DNA of 56,624 bases from Gemmatimonadota bacterium. GTDB lineage: Bacteria; Gemmatimonadota; Gemmatimonadetes; Palauibacterales; Palauibacteraceae. The stretch covers positions 1-56,624 of the forward strand of contig JAMJQL010000003.1 of the NCBI GenBank assembly GCA_023554245.1. The letters are read 5' to 3'. Positions 46,418 through 54,119 of the stretch are shown one piece after another (the stretch's first letter is position 1; each line of letters starts with the position of its first letter). The notes under the pieces were generated by a model that did no database searches, was not told the DNA's origin, and saw only the letters and a list, made by a program, of their open reading frames with translations. Made by a program: the position numbers and the translations under genes.

Positions 46418-47535
46418 TGCAGCGACTCGTCAAGGCGGCCGTGGACCGTGGCGCGAGCGTCCTCCACATCAAGGCGGGAGACGTATTCCGGGCCCGGATC
46501 GACGGAAATGTCGTGAAGCTGTCGAGCCAGGTGTTCACACCCGACGAGACGCGGAAGATAGCGCTTCAGCTCATCCCGACCGAGCGCGACCGGGAGCGGA
46601 TCGATCAGCTCACCGACTACGATACCTCCTGGGAGCTCGCGGGTGTGGGCCGTTTCCGGATCAACATTCTCCGGCAGCGGGGCGCGCACATGATCGTCAT
46701 GCGTGTGATTCCATGGAGCGTACCCAGCCTCGAGGATCTCTACCTGCCGCCGGTGCTCGGCGAGATCGCCGAAATGAAGCACGGCCTGGTGATCGTCACC
46801 GGTGCCGTCGGATCGGGTAAGAGCACCACGCAGGCCGCGATGATCGGGCGGATCAACCAGCGGCAGAAGAAGCACGTCGTAACCCTCGAGGATCCGATCG
46901 AGTACCTGCACGACGATGACCAGAGCACGATCACCCAGCGCGAGGTCGGTGTGGACACCGGTTCCTTCCGCAGCGGGCTGCGCGCGGCCCTGCGACAGGA
47001 CGCGGACGTGATCCTGATCGGAGAAATGAGGGACCGCGAGACGATGGAGACCGCGATCCGGGCCGCCGAGCTGGGGCAGCTGGTGATCTCCACCCTGCAT
47101 TCTCCCTCGGCCCTCGGCGCGTTGAGTCAGATGATCACCGCATTTCCCGAGGACGAACGCGAGATCGGCCGGATGCGGGTGGCCGACACGCTCCGTGCCG
47201 TGGTCGCGCAGAAACTCCTTCCACGCAAAGACTCGGACCGGCTGATTCCGGCTGTGGAGGTGGTTCGGATCACGGGAGCGGTGCGCGACTGTATCCTGCA
47301 CGGGAAGCCGAGCGAGGAGATCATCGAACTGACCGAGCAGGGAAGCGCCGCCTACGGCACGCAGACCTTCCAGCAGCACCTCGAGAGACTGGTCGAGATG
47401 GACCTCGTTGAATACGAGGTGGCGAAGGCTGCGGCGACCAGTCCGAGTGATTTCGAACTCATCATGCAGACGTTGTCCGATGAACGCGGTCGGCTGGGAG
47501 AGATTCCCGTGGCGGGCGAGGAGCGAGGCGGGTGA
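46417..47535 (+). CDS. PilT/PilU-type twitching motility ATPase
   Basis: This 372-residue protein is a hexameric secretion/retraction ATPase of the PilT group, which pulls back type IV pili. Walker A is GAVGSGKST (129-137, where PilT usually has GPTGSGKST). The Asp box (VTLEDPIEYLHDDD), the Walker B region (DVILIGEMRDRET) and the His box (GQLVISTLHS) are all visible. The C-terminal AIRNLIRE motif of PilT appears weakly as AVRDCILHG. The start is GTG sharing one base with the upstream stop, and GTGA overlaps the aldolase gene. No pilus structural genes are nearby. Confidence 0.92.
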   Translation: MQRLVKAAVDRGASVLHIKAGDVFRARIDGNVVKLSSQVFTPDETRKIALQLIPTERDRERIDQLTDYDTSWELAGVGRFRINILRQRGAHMIVMRVIPWSVPSLEDLYLPPVLGEIAEMKHGLVIVTGAVGSGKSTTQAAMIGRINQRQKKHVVTLEDPIEYLHDDDQSTITQREVGVDTGSFRSGLRAALRQDADVILIGEMRDRETMETAIRAAELGQLVISTLHSPSALGALSQMITAFPEDEREIGRMRVADTLRAVVAQKLLPRKDSDRLIPAVEVVRITGAVRDCILHGKPSEEIIELTEQGSAAYGTQTFQQHLERLVEMDLVEYEVAKAAATSPSDFELIMQTLSDERGRLGEIPVAGEERGG

Positions 47536-48443
47536 AGCTCGAGGGCGTCTACCTCCCGGTCACCACTCCCTTCGACGCGAGCCGCGGCGAGCTCGATCTC
47601 GACGGGTTCGCCCGCAATCTCGACGCCTGGGGGCGGTACCCGGTCGCGGGCTACGTGATCGCGGGCTCGACGGGTGAAGCGCCGTTGCTGACCGAGGCCG
47701 AAATCGTGGCGCTCACGGCGCGCGCTCGCGACGAAGTGGGCGAGTCGGCCGCCGTGCTGACCGGCACGGGTCTCGAGTCGACCCGCGCGACGATCCGACT
47801 GGGACGCGAGGCGGCCGCGGCAGGCGCCCGGGCTCTGCTCGTCCGGCCGCCATCCTACTACAGGGGCCGAATGACGCCCGAGGCGCTTCGCGTACATTTT
47901 CTCGAAGTGGCCGACGCGTCGCCCGTTCCGATCTTGCTGTACCACGTGCCGAAATTCGTGCCGGTGGGGCTGGAGCCCGACCTGGTGGCGGAGCTGGCAG
48001 GACACGACAACATCATCGGCATCAAGGACTCCTCCGGGGACATCCACGGGCTCGGGGCGCTGTGCACGGCATGCGCCGACAGGGCGACGGTGCTCGTCGG
48101 GGCCGGCACACACCTCTATTCGGGGCTCGAGATCGGAGCCGCCGGAGGCATCGTGGCAGTCGGACTTCTGGCGCCGGAAGCCACTACGGGGCTGTACCAG
48201 GCCTGGCGTGACGGCAGGGGATCCGAAGCGGGACGGATACAGGAACGGATCGGACCTCCTCACAAGCGGGTCGTCGGCACCGCCGGCGTACCCGGGATCA
48301 AGCATGCACTGGACCTTCTGGGCCGGGTCGGCGGGCGACCCCGTTCCCCCCTGATTTCTCCATCCGAAGCCGTCCGCGCTGAAGTGGCCGAGGCCCTGGT
48401 GGCCGCCGGACTCATCGAGCGCGACATGGCGACCGGAGGCTGA
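47532..48443 (+). CDS. DapA-superfamily aldolase, HOGA-like
   Basis: This 303-residue protein is a class I (Schiff-base) pyruvate aldolase of the DHDPS/NAL group. The lysine is Lys165 in IGIKDSSGD and the tyrosine is Tyr137 in LYHVP. The arginine that binds diaminopimelate-pathway substrate in true DapA (in the VPxRT segment) is missing, the segment reading VPKFV. Several stretches (PSYYRGRM, GVPGIKHALDLLG, GGRPRSPL) instead resemble 4-hydroxy-2-oxoglutarate aldolase (HOGA), which gives pyruvate and glyoxylate. I therefore avoid the dapA symbol. GTG start, coupled to the PilT-like gene. Confidence 0.85.
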   Translation: MKLEGVYLPVTTPFDASRGELDLDGFARNLDAWGRYPVAGYVIAGSTGEAPLLTEAEIVALTARARDEVGESAAVLTGTGLESTRATIRLGREAAAAGARALLVRPPSYYRGRMTPEALRVHFLEVADASPVPILLYHVPKFVPVGLEPDLVAELAGHDNIIGIKDSSGDIHGLGALCTACADRATVLVGAGTHLYSGLEIGAAGGIVAVGLLAPEATTGLYQAWRDGRGSEAGRIQERIGPPHKRVVGTAGVPGIKHALDLLGRVGGRPRSPLISPSEAVRAEVAEALVAAGLIERDMATGG

Positions 48444-49751
48444 ATGTTCAAGGATTCGAGTCGTTGTATCGTGATCGTCGGAGCCCAATGGGGCGACGAG
48501 GGCAAGGGCAAGATCACCGATGTGCTGGCCGAGCAGGCGACGCTGGTCGCCCGCTACCAGGGCGGTGCCAATGCGGGACACACGGTGCTCGTGAAAGACG
48601 AGGAGTTCATCCTGCACCTGATCCCGTCCGGCGCTCTCGTGCCCGATGTGAAATGCGTGCTCGGAAACGGCGTGGTCGTGGACCCCTGGACGCTGCTCGA
48701 CGAGATCGACGTCCTCGAAGGCAGGGGCATCGGGATCACGGAGCGACTGATCGTCTCCCGGCGGGCGCACCTCGTCATGCCATACCACCGGATGCTGGAC
48801 GGCGCCCGGGAGAGCCTCCGGGGCGAGGCGAAGATCGGTACCACCAAGCGGGGCATCGGACCGGCCTACCGTGACAAGGTGGCCAGAACGGGCCTGCGTG
48901 TCTGCGATCTCGAGGACCTGGTGGGGTGCGAGTCGATCGTCCGGGCTGCGTGTCAGGCGGCGAACGGGCTCCTGCAGAGCTGGGACCTCGCGGACCGGGC
49001 CGATCCCCGTCGGATCATGGCCGACCTCGAGGCGATCGTACCGAGGATCCTGCCACTCGCGGGAGACTCCGGTGCGACCCTGCTGAAGGAGTTGAACGAC
49101 GATGGGCGGGTACTGCTCGAGGGAGCCCAGGGATCGCTGCTCGACGTCGACCACGGCACCTATCCGTACGTCACTTCGTCCAATACGACCGCGGGGGCGG
49201 CCGCCGCAGGTGTCGGAATCGGGCCGACCCTGATCGACGGTGTGCTCGGCGTGGTCAAAGCCTACACCACGCGGGTCGGGAACGGACCGCTGCCAACCGA
49301 GTTACAGGGTGACGAAGCCGACCTCCTGCGCAGGCTCGGAGCAGAGTTCGGAGCCACCACGGGCCGGCCCCGACGCCCGGGCTGGTACGACGGGGCCGTA
49401 GTGCGGCACGCGGCCGCGGTCAACGGGCTGACGGCTCTCGCGGTGACCAAGCTCGATGTCCTCGATACGTTCGAGGAACTGAAGCTCGGCACCGGCTACA
49501 CGCTCGACGGCGGGCAGCTCGAAATATTCCCCGACAGAGCGCCGGACCTCGGACGGGTGGAGCCCGTCTACGAGACCACGGCCGGCTGGGGCTCGGATAC
49601 CACCGGAGCACGGAGTTGGGAGGACCTTCCCGGTGCGGCCCGGACATACCTCGAACGGATCGAGGCGAATGCAGAAGTGCCGATCCGCTACGTTTCGGTG
49701 GGCTCGGCCCGCGACCAGATCGTGAGGGTGCCGATTCCGCGCGTTGCCTGA
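48444..49751 (+). CDS. purA: Adenylosuccinate synthetase
   Basis: PurA joins aspartate to IMP with GTP, the first committed step to AMP. The 435-residue protein has VGAQWGDEGKGKITD (P-loop with catalytic Asp), GGANAGHTV (catalytic His), GTTKRGIGPAYRDK, EGAQGSLLDVDHGTYPYVT and KLDVLD. It begins directly after the stop of the aldolase gene with no spacer, so it is probably cotranscribed with it. The promoter for the ffh operon overlaps its end. Confidence 0.98.
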   Translation: MFKDSSRCIVIVGAQWGDEGKGKITDVLAEQATLVARYQGGANAGHTVLVKDEEFILHLIPSGALVPDVKCVLGNGVVVDPWTLLDEIDVLEGRGIGITERLIVSRRAHLVMPYHRMLDGARESLRGEAKIGTTKRGIGPAYRDKVARTGLRVCDLEDLVGCESIVRAACQAANGLLQSWDLADRADPRRIMADLEAIVPRILPLAGDSGATLLKELNDDGRVLLEGAQGSLLDVDHGTYPYVTSSNTTAGAAAAGVGIGPTLIDGVLGVVKAYTTRVGNGPLPTELQGDEADLLRRLGAEFGATTGRPRRPGWYDGAVVRHAAAVNGLTALAVTKLDVLDTFEELKLGTGYTLDGGQLEIFPDRAPDLGRVEPVYETTAGWGSDTTGARSWEDLPGAARTYLERIEANAEVPIRYVSVGSARDQIVRVPIPRVA

Positions 49752-49772
49752 TCCCGATTCCCGCTTTATACT
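49744..49772 (+). promoter_or_regulatory. Predicted promoter of the ffh operon
   Basis: A -35 TTGCCT (49744-49749), a 17-base spacer and a -10 TATACT (49767-49772) make the best sigma-70-type match seen in the window. It overlaps the end of purA and would start transcription near 49779, giving a leader of about 130 bases for ffh. Confidence 0.6.
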
Positions 49773-49811
49773 TCTAGGCTCTCGGATTCCCGGGTCGCGG
49801 CGCGCGGCCCG

Positions 49812-49861
49812 GCGTCCGACGGACGCGAGCGCGGCAACGCGACGGCGCGTCTTTTGATTTT
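49812..49861 (+). promoter_or_regulatory. Two hairpins and a T-rich run in the ffh leader
   Basis: A 6-bp stem with 3-base loop (49812-49826) is followed by a 5-bp stem with 4-base loop (49837-49850) and then a T-rich stretch CTTTTGATTTT. The second hairpin plus T-run has the form of a weak intrinsic terminator or attenuator. An 11-base sequence GCGTCCGACGG occurs twice, at 49812 and 49872. Confidence 0.35.
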
Positions 49862-49911
49862 CGGGGACGTTTGCGTCCGACGGTCGAAAAGACGGGAAGA
49901 GGGCGAGGCGG

Positions 49912-51258
49912 ATGTTCGAGCAGCTGGGCGAGCGCCTGGATGGCGTGTTTCGCGGGTTCCGCAGTCGGGGGGTCCTGACCGCCCCGATGCTGCGCGAGGG
50001 CCTGCGCGAAGTGCGCCGAGCACTGCTCGAGGCCGACGTCAACTTCCACGTCGCCAAGGACTTTCTCAAGCGCGTGGAAGAGCGCGCCGTTGGAGAGGAC
50101 GTCCTGAAGTCGGTGAAGCCGGGCGAGCAGGTCGTCAAAATCGTACATGACGAGTTGATCGAGGTGCTCGGCGGGGAAGAGGCCTCCGCGTTTCGAGAGG
50201 CCGCGGTTCCGCCCACGGTCGTGATGCTGGTCGGGCTCCAGGGCTCGGGAAAGACGACCAGCGCCGGAAAGCTGGCTCTGCGACTGGCGCGCGACGGGAA
50301 GAGGCCGCTCCTGGTGGCCTGCGACCCGTACCGGCCGGCGGCCGGAGAGCAGCTCGCCACGCTCGGAGCTTCGATCGATGTTCCGGTCGCGTTCGAGCCC
50401 GGCGAGAAGGACGTCGTAGCCGTCGCCACTCGAGCGGTGGACGCGGCGAGACGCGAGGGACGCAGTCACGTGATCCTCGACACCGCGGGCCGACTTCAGG
50501 CCGATGCGGAGTTGATGGACGAGATCGCGCGCCTGCGGGCGGCCCTGACTCCGGATGAGGTTCTGTTCGTCGCCGACGGAATGACCGGGCAGGAAGCCGT
50601 CAGGATCGCCGAGGGATTCAACGAGGCGGTCGGGATCACGGGTGTGATCCTCACCAAGATGGATGGCGACGCGAGGGGCGGCGCCGCGCTGTCGATTCAT
50701 GGCGTGATCGGCGTCCCCGTGAAGTTCGTCGGTGTCGGTGAGAAGGTCGAGGATCTGACTCCGTTCGATCCGAAACGGATGGCGGGACGGATCCTGCAGA
50801 TGGGGGACATCGTCGGGCTCGTCGAGAAGGCGCAGCAGACGATCGACACCGAAACGAGCCAGCGGCTCGAGAAGAAGGTCCTCGGAGGACAGGAGTTCGA
50901 CCTCGAGGACTTCCTGCAGGCGATGCAGCAGATCCAGAAGATGGGTCCGCTGGAGGGCCTGCTGAAGATGATACCGGGCGTCAAGCCCAAGATGCTGGAC
51001 GGGGTCGAAGTGGACCCGAAGCGCATCAGGCACATGGAGGCGATCGTACTCTCCATGACCCCGGAGGAACGGAAGCGTCCCGAGATGCTGAACGGGTCGC
51101 GACGGGCGCGCGTCGCCCGGGGATCCGGCAGGCCGGTTCACGAGGTGAACCGACTGCTCAAGCAGTTCAAGGAGATGCGGAAGACGATGAAGCAGATGCG
51201 GAAGCTCGCGCCCCGCCTGGCGGCGGGTGGCGGTGGGCTCGACGGTCTGCTTCGCTGA
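49912..51258 (+). CDS. ffh: Signal recognition particle protein Ffh
   Basis: Ffh binds signal sequences at the ribosome and, with FtsY, brings ribosomes to the Sec translocon. The 448-residue protein has the N domain (MFEQLGERLDGVFRGF), the GTPase P-loop GLQGSGKTT, the DTAGR switch and TKMDGDARGG, and a C-terminal methionine-rich M domain (MQQIQKMGPLEGLLKMIPG) with the RNA-binding helix-turn-helix near SRRARVARGSG. It leads a classic translation cluster that continues with rpsP, rimM, trmD and rplS. Confidence 0.98.
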   Translation: MFEQLGERLDGVFRGFRSRGVLTAPMLREGLREVRRALLEADVNFHVAKDFLKRVEERAVGEDVLKSVKPGEQVVKIVHDELIEVLGGEEASAFREAAVPPTVVMLVGLQGSGKTTSAGKLALRLARDGKRPLLVACDPYRPAAGEQLATLGASIDVPVAFEPGEKDVVAVATRAVDAARREGRSHVILDTAGRLQADAELMDEIARLRAALTPDEVLFVADGMTGQEAVRIAEGFNEAVGITGVILTKMDGDARGGAALSIHGVIGVPVKFVGVGEKVEDLTPFDPKRMAGRILQMGDIVGLVEKAQQTIDTETSQRLEKKVLGGQEFDLEDFLQAMQQIQKMGPLEGLLKMIPGVKPKMLDGVEVDPKRIRHMEAIVLSMTPEERKRPEMLNGSRRARVARGSGRPVHEVNRLLKQFKEMRKTMKQMRKLAPRLAAGGGGLDGLLR

Positions 51259-51313
51259 CTCTTTCGAGAACATTCGGAGCCGGCGAAAGCCCGGAAAAGG
51301 ACGACGTACAGGC

Positions 51314-52171
51314 ATGCCCACGACGATTCGACTTCAACGCACCGGCCGGAAGGCACAGGCCTCGTTCCGCATCGTCGTCTCCGACTCAGCCGAGTCGCGT
51401 GACGGCCCGGCGATCGAGACGATCGGCACCTACAACCCGCGGACCCGGCCCTCGCTGATCCGGCTCGACGCCGCCGCAGCCCTGAACTGGCTGCACGAAG
51501 GCGCGGCTCCGAGCGACACGGTAGTCTCGATTTTCCGCAAGACAGGTGTCTGGGAGAAGTTCAAGTCCGGAGCCACGGCGGAGTCCCTCGAGGAAACCGT
51601 GATCGAACTCGGTCCGCCGGAGGGACAGCGAAGCACTTCTCGCCGAGCCGAAATCGCTGCCGAGGCGCAGAAGCAAGCCGCCAAGCGCCGCATGGAAGAG
51701 AAGGCCGTGGCCGAGGCGGCCGCTAAGAAGGCCGCCGCCGACGCGGCCGCAGCGAAGAAGGCCGAAGAGGAGGCTGCGAAGGCCGCCGCCGAGGCAGAGG
51801 CCGCCGAAGCAGAGGCCGCGTCCGAGGTCGGGGCGGAGGCTGCTGAAGAAGAGCCGGCAGCGGACGAAGCCGACGAGGCAGCCGTGGAGGCAGAGGCCGA
51901 GGAGACCGTCGACGAAGCCGCAGAGGCGGAAGAAGCAGCCACCGAGGCGGAGAGCGAAGAGCCTGCTGCCGAGGCCGCGCCCGAAGAGGTAGAGGAGCCG
52001 GCGGTGGAAGCCGCCGACGAGCCGGCTGCCGAAGCGGAGGATGAGGCTGCAGAGCCGGCTGCCGAAGCGGAAGCGGCCGAAGAAGAGACGGAAGAGACTG
52101 AAGAGGCCGCCGACGAAGCCACAGAAGAGACCGAGAAGGCCGTCGAAGCGGAAGAGAAGAAGAAGGACTGA
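51314..52171 (+). CDS. rpsP: 30S ribosomal protein S16 with long acidic C-terminal tail
   Basis: Residues 1-86 are a normal S16 (MPTTIRLQRTGRKAQASFRIVV..., IGTYNPRT, GVWEKFKSG), which binds 16S rRNA in the body of the small subunit. After that the reading frame continues for about 199 residues of low-complexity sequence: first Ala/Lys/Glu-rich and probably helical, then almost purely Ala/Glu, ending in a small Lys cluster (EEKKKD). Usual S16 is 80-90 residues. The position between ffh and rimM is canonical. The tail has the same GC bias as its neighbours and no internal stop or obvious start of another gene. Its function is unknown. Confidence 0.95.
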   Translation: MPTTIRLQRTGRKAQASFRIVVSDSAESRDGPAIETIGTYNPRTRPSLIRLDAAAALNWLHEGAAPSDTVVSIFRKTGVWEKFKSGATAESLEETVIELGPPEGQRSTSRRAEIAAEAQKQAAKRRMEEKAVAEAAAKKAAADAAAAKKAEEEAAKAAAEAEAAEAEAASEVGAEAAEEEPAADEADEAAVEAEAEETVDEAAEAEEAATEAESEEPAAEAAPEEVEEPAVEAADEPAAEAEDEAAEPAAEAEAAEEETEETEEAADEATEETEKAVEAEEKKKD

Positions 52172-52210
52172 AGCCGTTCGGGACCTGGCGGCCCGCACGA
52201 GCAACCGCAC

Positions 52211-52729
52211 GTGGACCCGATCGTCGTGGGGCGCCTCCGGAAGGCGCACGGATTGGACGGTGAGATTCTGGTCAGCCCCGAGACGGGCGATCCAGAACTC
52301 GTGTACGTCCCCGGCCGGGTGTTCGGCCTGACCGGATCTGCGCTCCCGGGCGGAAAACGAAGCCTGACGCTGCGGACGGCCCGACCTCACAAGGGCGGCT
52401 ACCTGCTGCGATTCGCTGAGATCGGAGATCGCGAGCGGGCCGAGAGCCTGAAGGGACACGAGATCACGGTCCCGGCGGATACGCTCCGACCCCTGGAGAG
52501 AGGCGAATTCTTTCTCCACGAGCTGGTTGGATTCGAGGTAGTGCAGGACGATGACGAGCGGGTCGGTGAGGTGGTCGAAGTCTACGAGCTCGGCGAACAG
52601 GTGCTTCTCGGAGTCGAAGTGGGCGGGCAGGAGAAACTGCTTCCGCTGAACCGCGAGCTGGTTCGCGTGGTCGACCGGGAAGCGGGACGGATCAGCATCG
52701 ATCCACCTCCCGGCCTGCTCGAGCTGTAA
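52211..52729 (+). CDS. rimM: Ribosome maturation factor RimM
   Basis: RimM helps assemble the 30S head with S19. The 172-residue protein has the N-terminal beta-barrel (VVGRLRKAHGLDGEILV) and the C-terminal PRC-barrel (FFLHELVGFEVVQDD...LLPLNRELVRVVD). GTG start, 39 bases after rpsP, in the usual order before trmD. Confidence 0.96.
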   Translation: MDPIVVGRLRKAHGLDGEILVSPETGDPELVYVPGRVFGLTGSALPGGKRSLTLRTARPHKGGYLLRFAEIGDRERAESLKGHEITVPADTLRPLERGEFFLHELVGFEVVQDDDERVGEVVEVYELGEQVLLGVEVGGQEKLLPLNRELVRVVDREAGRISIDPPPGLLEL

Positions 52730-52770
52730 CTCGACTCGGGTGATGCAGGCTGGGGAAACCGGGAGAGACC

Positions 52771-53487
52771 GTGCGGATCAACGTCGTGACGATCTTTCCG
52801 GATTTCTTCGAGGCGCCGCTCGGAACGAGCATTCCGGGCCGCGCGGAGACGGCAGGGGTCGTCCAGTACCGTGTCGTGGACCTGCGTGACTTCACGCGCG
52901 ACCGGCACCGGACGGTGGACGACGAGCCGTACGGAGGCGGGGCCGGCATGGTGATGAAGCCGGAGCCCTTCTTCGAAGCCATGGACGCACTGGCGCCGGC
53001 AGGACCGATCGTCCTGCTCAGCCCGCGCGGCCGTCGGTTCGACCACGAGACCGCCGTGCGGTACTCGCTCGAGCCCGAGTTGACGCTGCTGTGCGGTCAC
53101 TACAAGGGCGTAGACGAGCGGGTGGCGGTGGGTCTCGCGACGGAGGAACTGTCGATCGGCGACTACGTGTTGTCGGGCGGCGAGCCGGCCGCGCTGGTGG
53201 TGGTCGATGCCGTGGTCCGGCTGCTGCCGGGCGCGATGAGCGACCACGAATCGGCCGCTGGAGACTCGTTTTACGACGGGCTGCTGGCCCCGCCGGCCTA
53301 CACGAGGCCGGCGGAGTACAGGGGGATGAAGGTCCCGGAGGTGCTCCGATCGGGCGATCACCGGCGTGTGGCCGAGTGGCGTCACGCGGAAGCCGAGAAA
53401 ACAACGCGGCTCCGCAGACCGGAATTGCTGGAAACGGACGATGGGGAATCGCAGGGTGGTGACCCCATGGACGCGACAGATGACTGA
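52771..53487 (+). CDS. trmD: tRNA (guanine37-N1)-methyltransferase TrmD
   Basis: TrmD methylates G37 of tRNAs reading CNN-type codons, which prevents frameshifting. The 238-residue SPOUT enzyme has the GGGAGMVMKPEPF segment, LLCGHYKGVDERV and the knotted SAM site GDYVLSGGEPAALV. It begins with GTG 41 bases after rimM. The promoter predicted for rplS overlaps its stop codon. Confidence 0.97.
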   Translation: MRINVVTIFPDFFEAPLGTSIPGRAETAGVVQYRVVDLRDFTRDRHRTVDDEPYGGGAGMVMKPEPFFEAMDALAPAGPIVLLSPRGRRFDHETAVRYSLEPELTLLCGHYKGVDERVAVGLATEELSIGDYVLSGGEPAALVVVDAVVRLLPGAMSDHESAAGDSFYDGLLAPPAYTRPAEYRGMKVPEVLRSGDHRRVAEWRHAEAEKTTRLRRPELLETDDGESQGGDPMDATDD

Positions 53488-53512
53488 CAGAGGCCGGAAC
53501 GACGACTAGATT
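53484..53512 (+). promoter_or_regulatory. Predicted internal promoter for rplS
   Basis: CTGACA (53484-53489) matches the -35 consensus at five of six bases and is followed after 17 bases by TAGATT (53507-53512). Transcription would start near 53519, giving rplS its own short leader in addition to operon readthrough. Confidence 0.5.
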
Positions 53513-53515
53513 GAT

Positions 53516-53538
53516 GGGCTGACCCGAATCGGCAGCCC
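53516..53538 (+). promoter_or_regulatory. Hairpin before the rplS ribosome binding site
   Basis: A 6-bp outer stem (53516-53521 with 53533-53538) and a 3-bp inner stem (53524-53526 with 53530-53532) are separated by a 2-base bulge. The Shine-Dalgarno AAGGAG follows within six bases. It may be an autoregulatory L19 leader, by analogy with leaders in other phyla, but no known leader consensus was recognised. Confidence 0.35.
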
Positions 53539-53554
53539 CGGAAGGAGCGGTACA

Positions 53555-54070
53555 GTGGATCCGAGAATCGCGGAAATCGAGAAGCAGCAGGTTCGTTCCG
53601 ACCTGCCTACCTTCGCGCCGGGCGACACCGTCCGGGTGATGGTCCGGGTCGTGGAGGGACAAAAGGAGCGCATCCAGGCGTTCGAGGGGATCTGCATCGC
53701 CCGCCGTGGCGCCGGCCTCAACGCGACATTCACCGTCCGGAAGATCTCCGGCGGTGTCGGCGTCGAGCGGATCTTTCCCGATCACTCGCCATCGATCGCC
53801 GGCATCGAGGTCATCCGTCGCGGACACGTGCGCCGGGCGAAGCTCTACTACCTGCGGGAGCGTCGCGGCAAGCGCGCGCGGGTGCGGGAGCGTCGCTGGT
53901 GGGAGGGTGGTAACGTCGCGCCCGAGGCTCCGACCGCGGCCGAAGTCGTCGAGGCGGCAGCCGAGATCGCGGAAGAGGAAACCTCCGCGGCTGCCGAGGT
54001 GGAGGAAGTGGCGGTGGAAGCCACCGAGGAAGCGGCCTCTGACGACACGCCGAAGTCCGCCGACGCGTAG
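53555..54070 (+). CDS. rplS: 50S ribosomal protein L19 with acidic C-terminal tail
   Basis: Residues 1 to about 117 are a normal L19 ([47 protein letters not shown]), which sits at the subunit interface. A tail of about 54 residues, rich in Ala and Glu, follows; usual L19 is about 115 residues. The tail resembles the much longer one on S16 in this same operon. GTG start with AAGGAG upstream. Confidence 0.95.
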   Translation: MDPRIAEIEKQQVRSDLPTFAPGDTVRVMVRVVEGQKERIQAFEGICIARRGAGLNATFTVRKISGGVGVERIFPDHSPSIAGIEVIRRGHVRRAKLYYLRERRGKRARVRERRWWEGGNVAPEAPTAAEVVEAAAEIAEEETSAAAEVEEVAVEATEEAASDDTPKSADA

Positions 54071-54119
54071 CCACTGTTCGACGGACGTTCGAGTTCCGTC
54101 GGGAAAGGCTGATCGACGA

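Noticed and set aside
47532-48443. Calling the aldolase dapA and pairing it with lysA as a lysine pathway
   Set aside because: The DapA substrate arginine is missing and the sequence leans to HOGA; lysA lies 9 kb away in another operon.
51600-52171. The Ala/Glu-rich region as a DNA repeat array or separate gene
   Set aside because: The codons vary and no unit repeats exactly; it has no start or ribosome binding site and stays in frame with S16.
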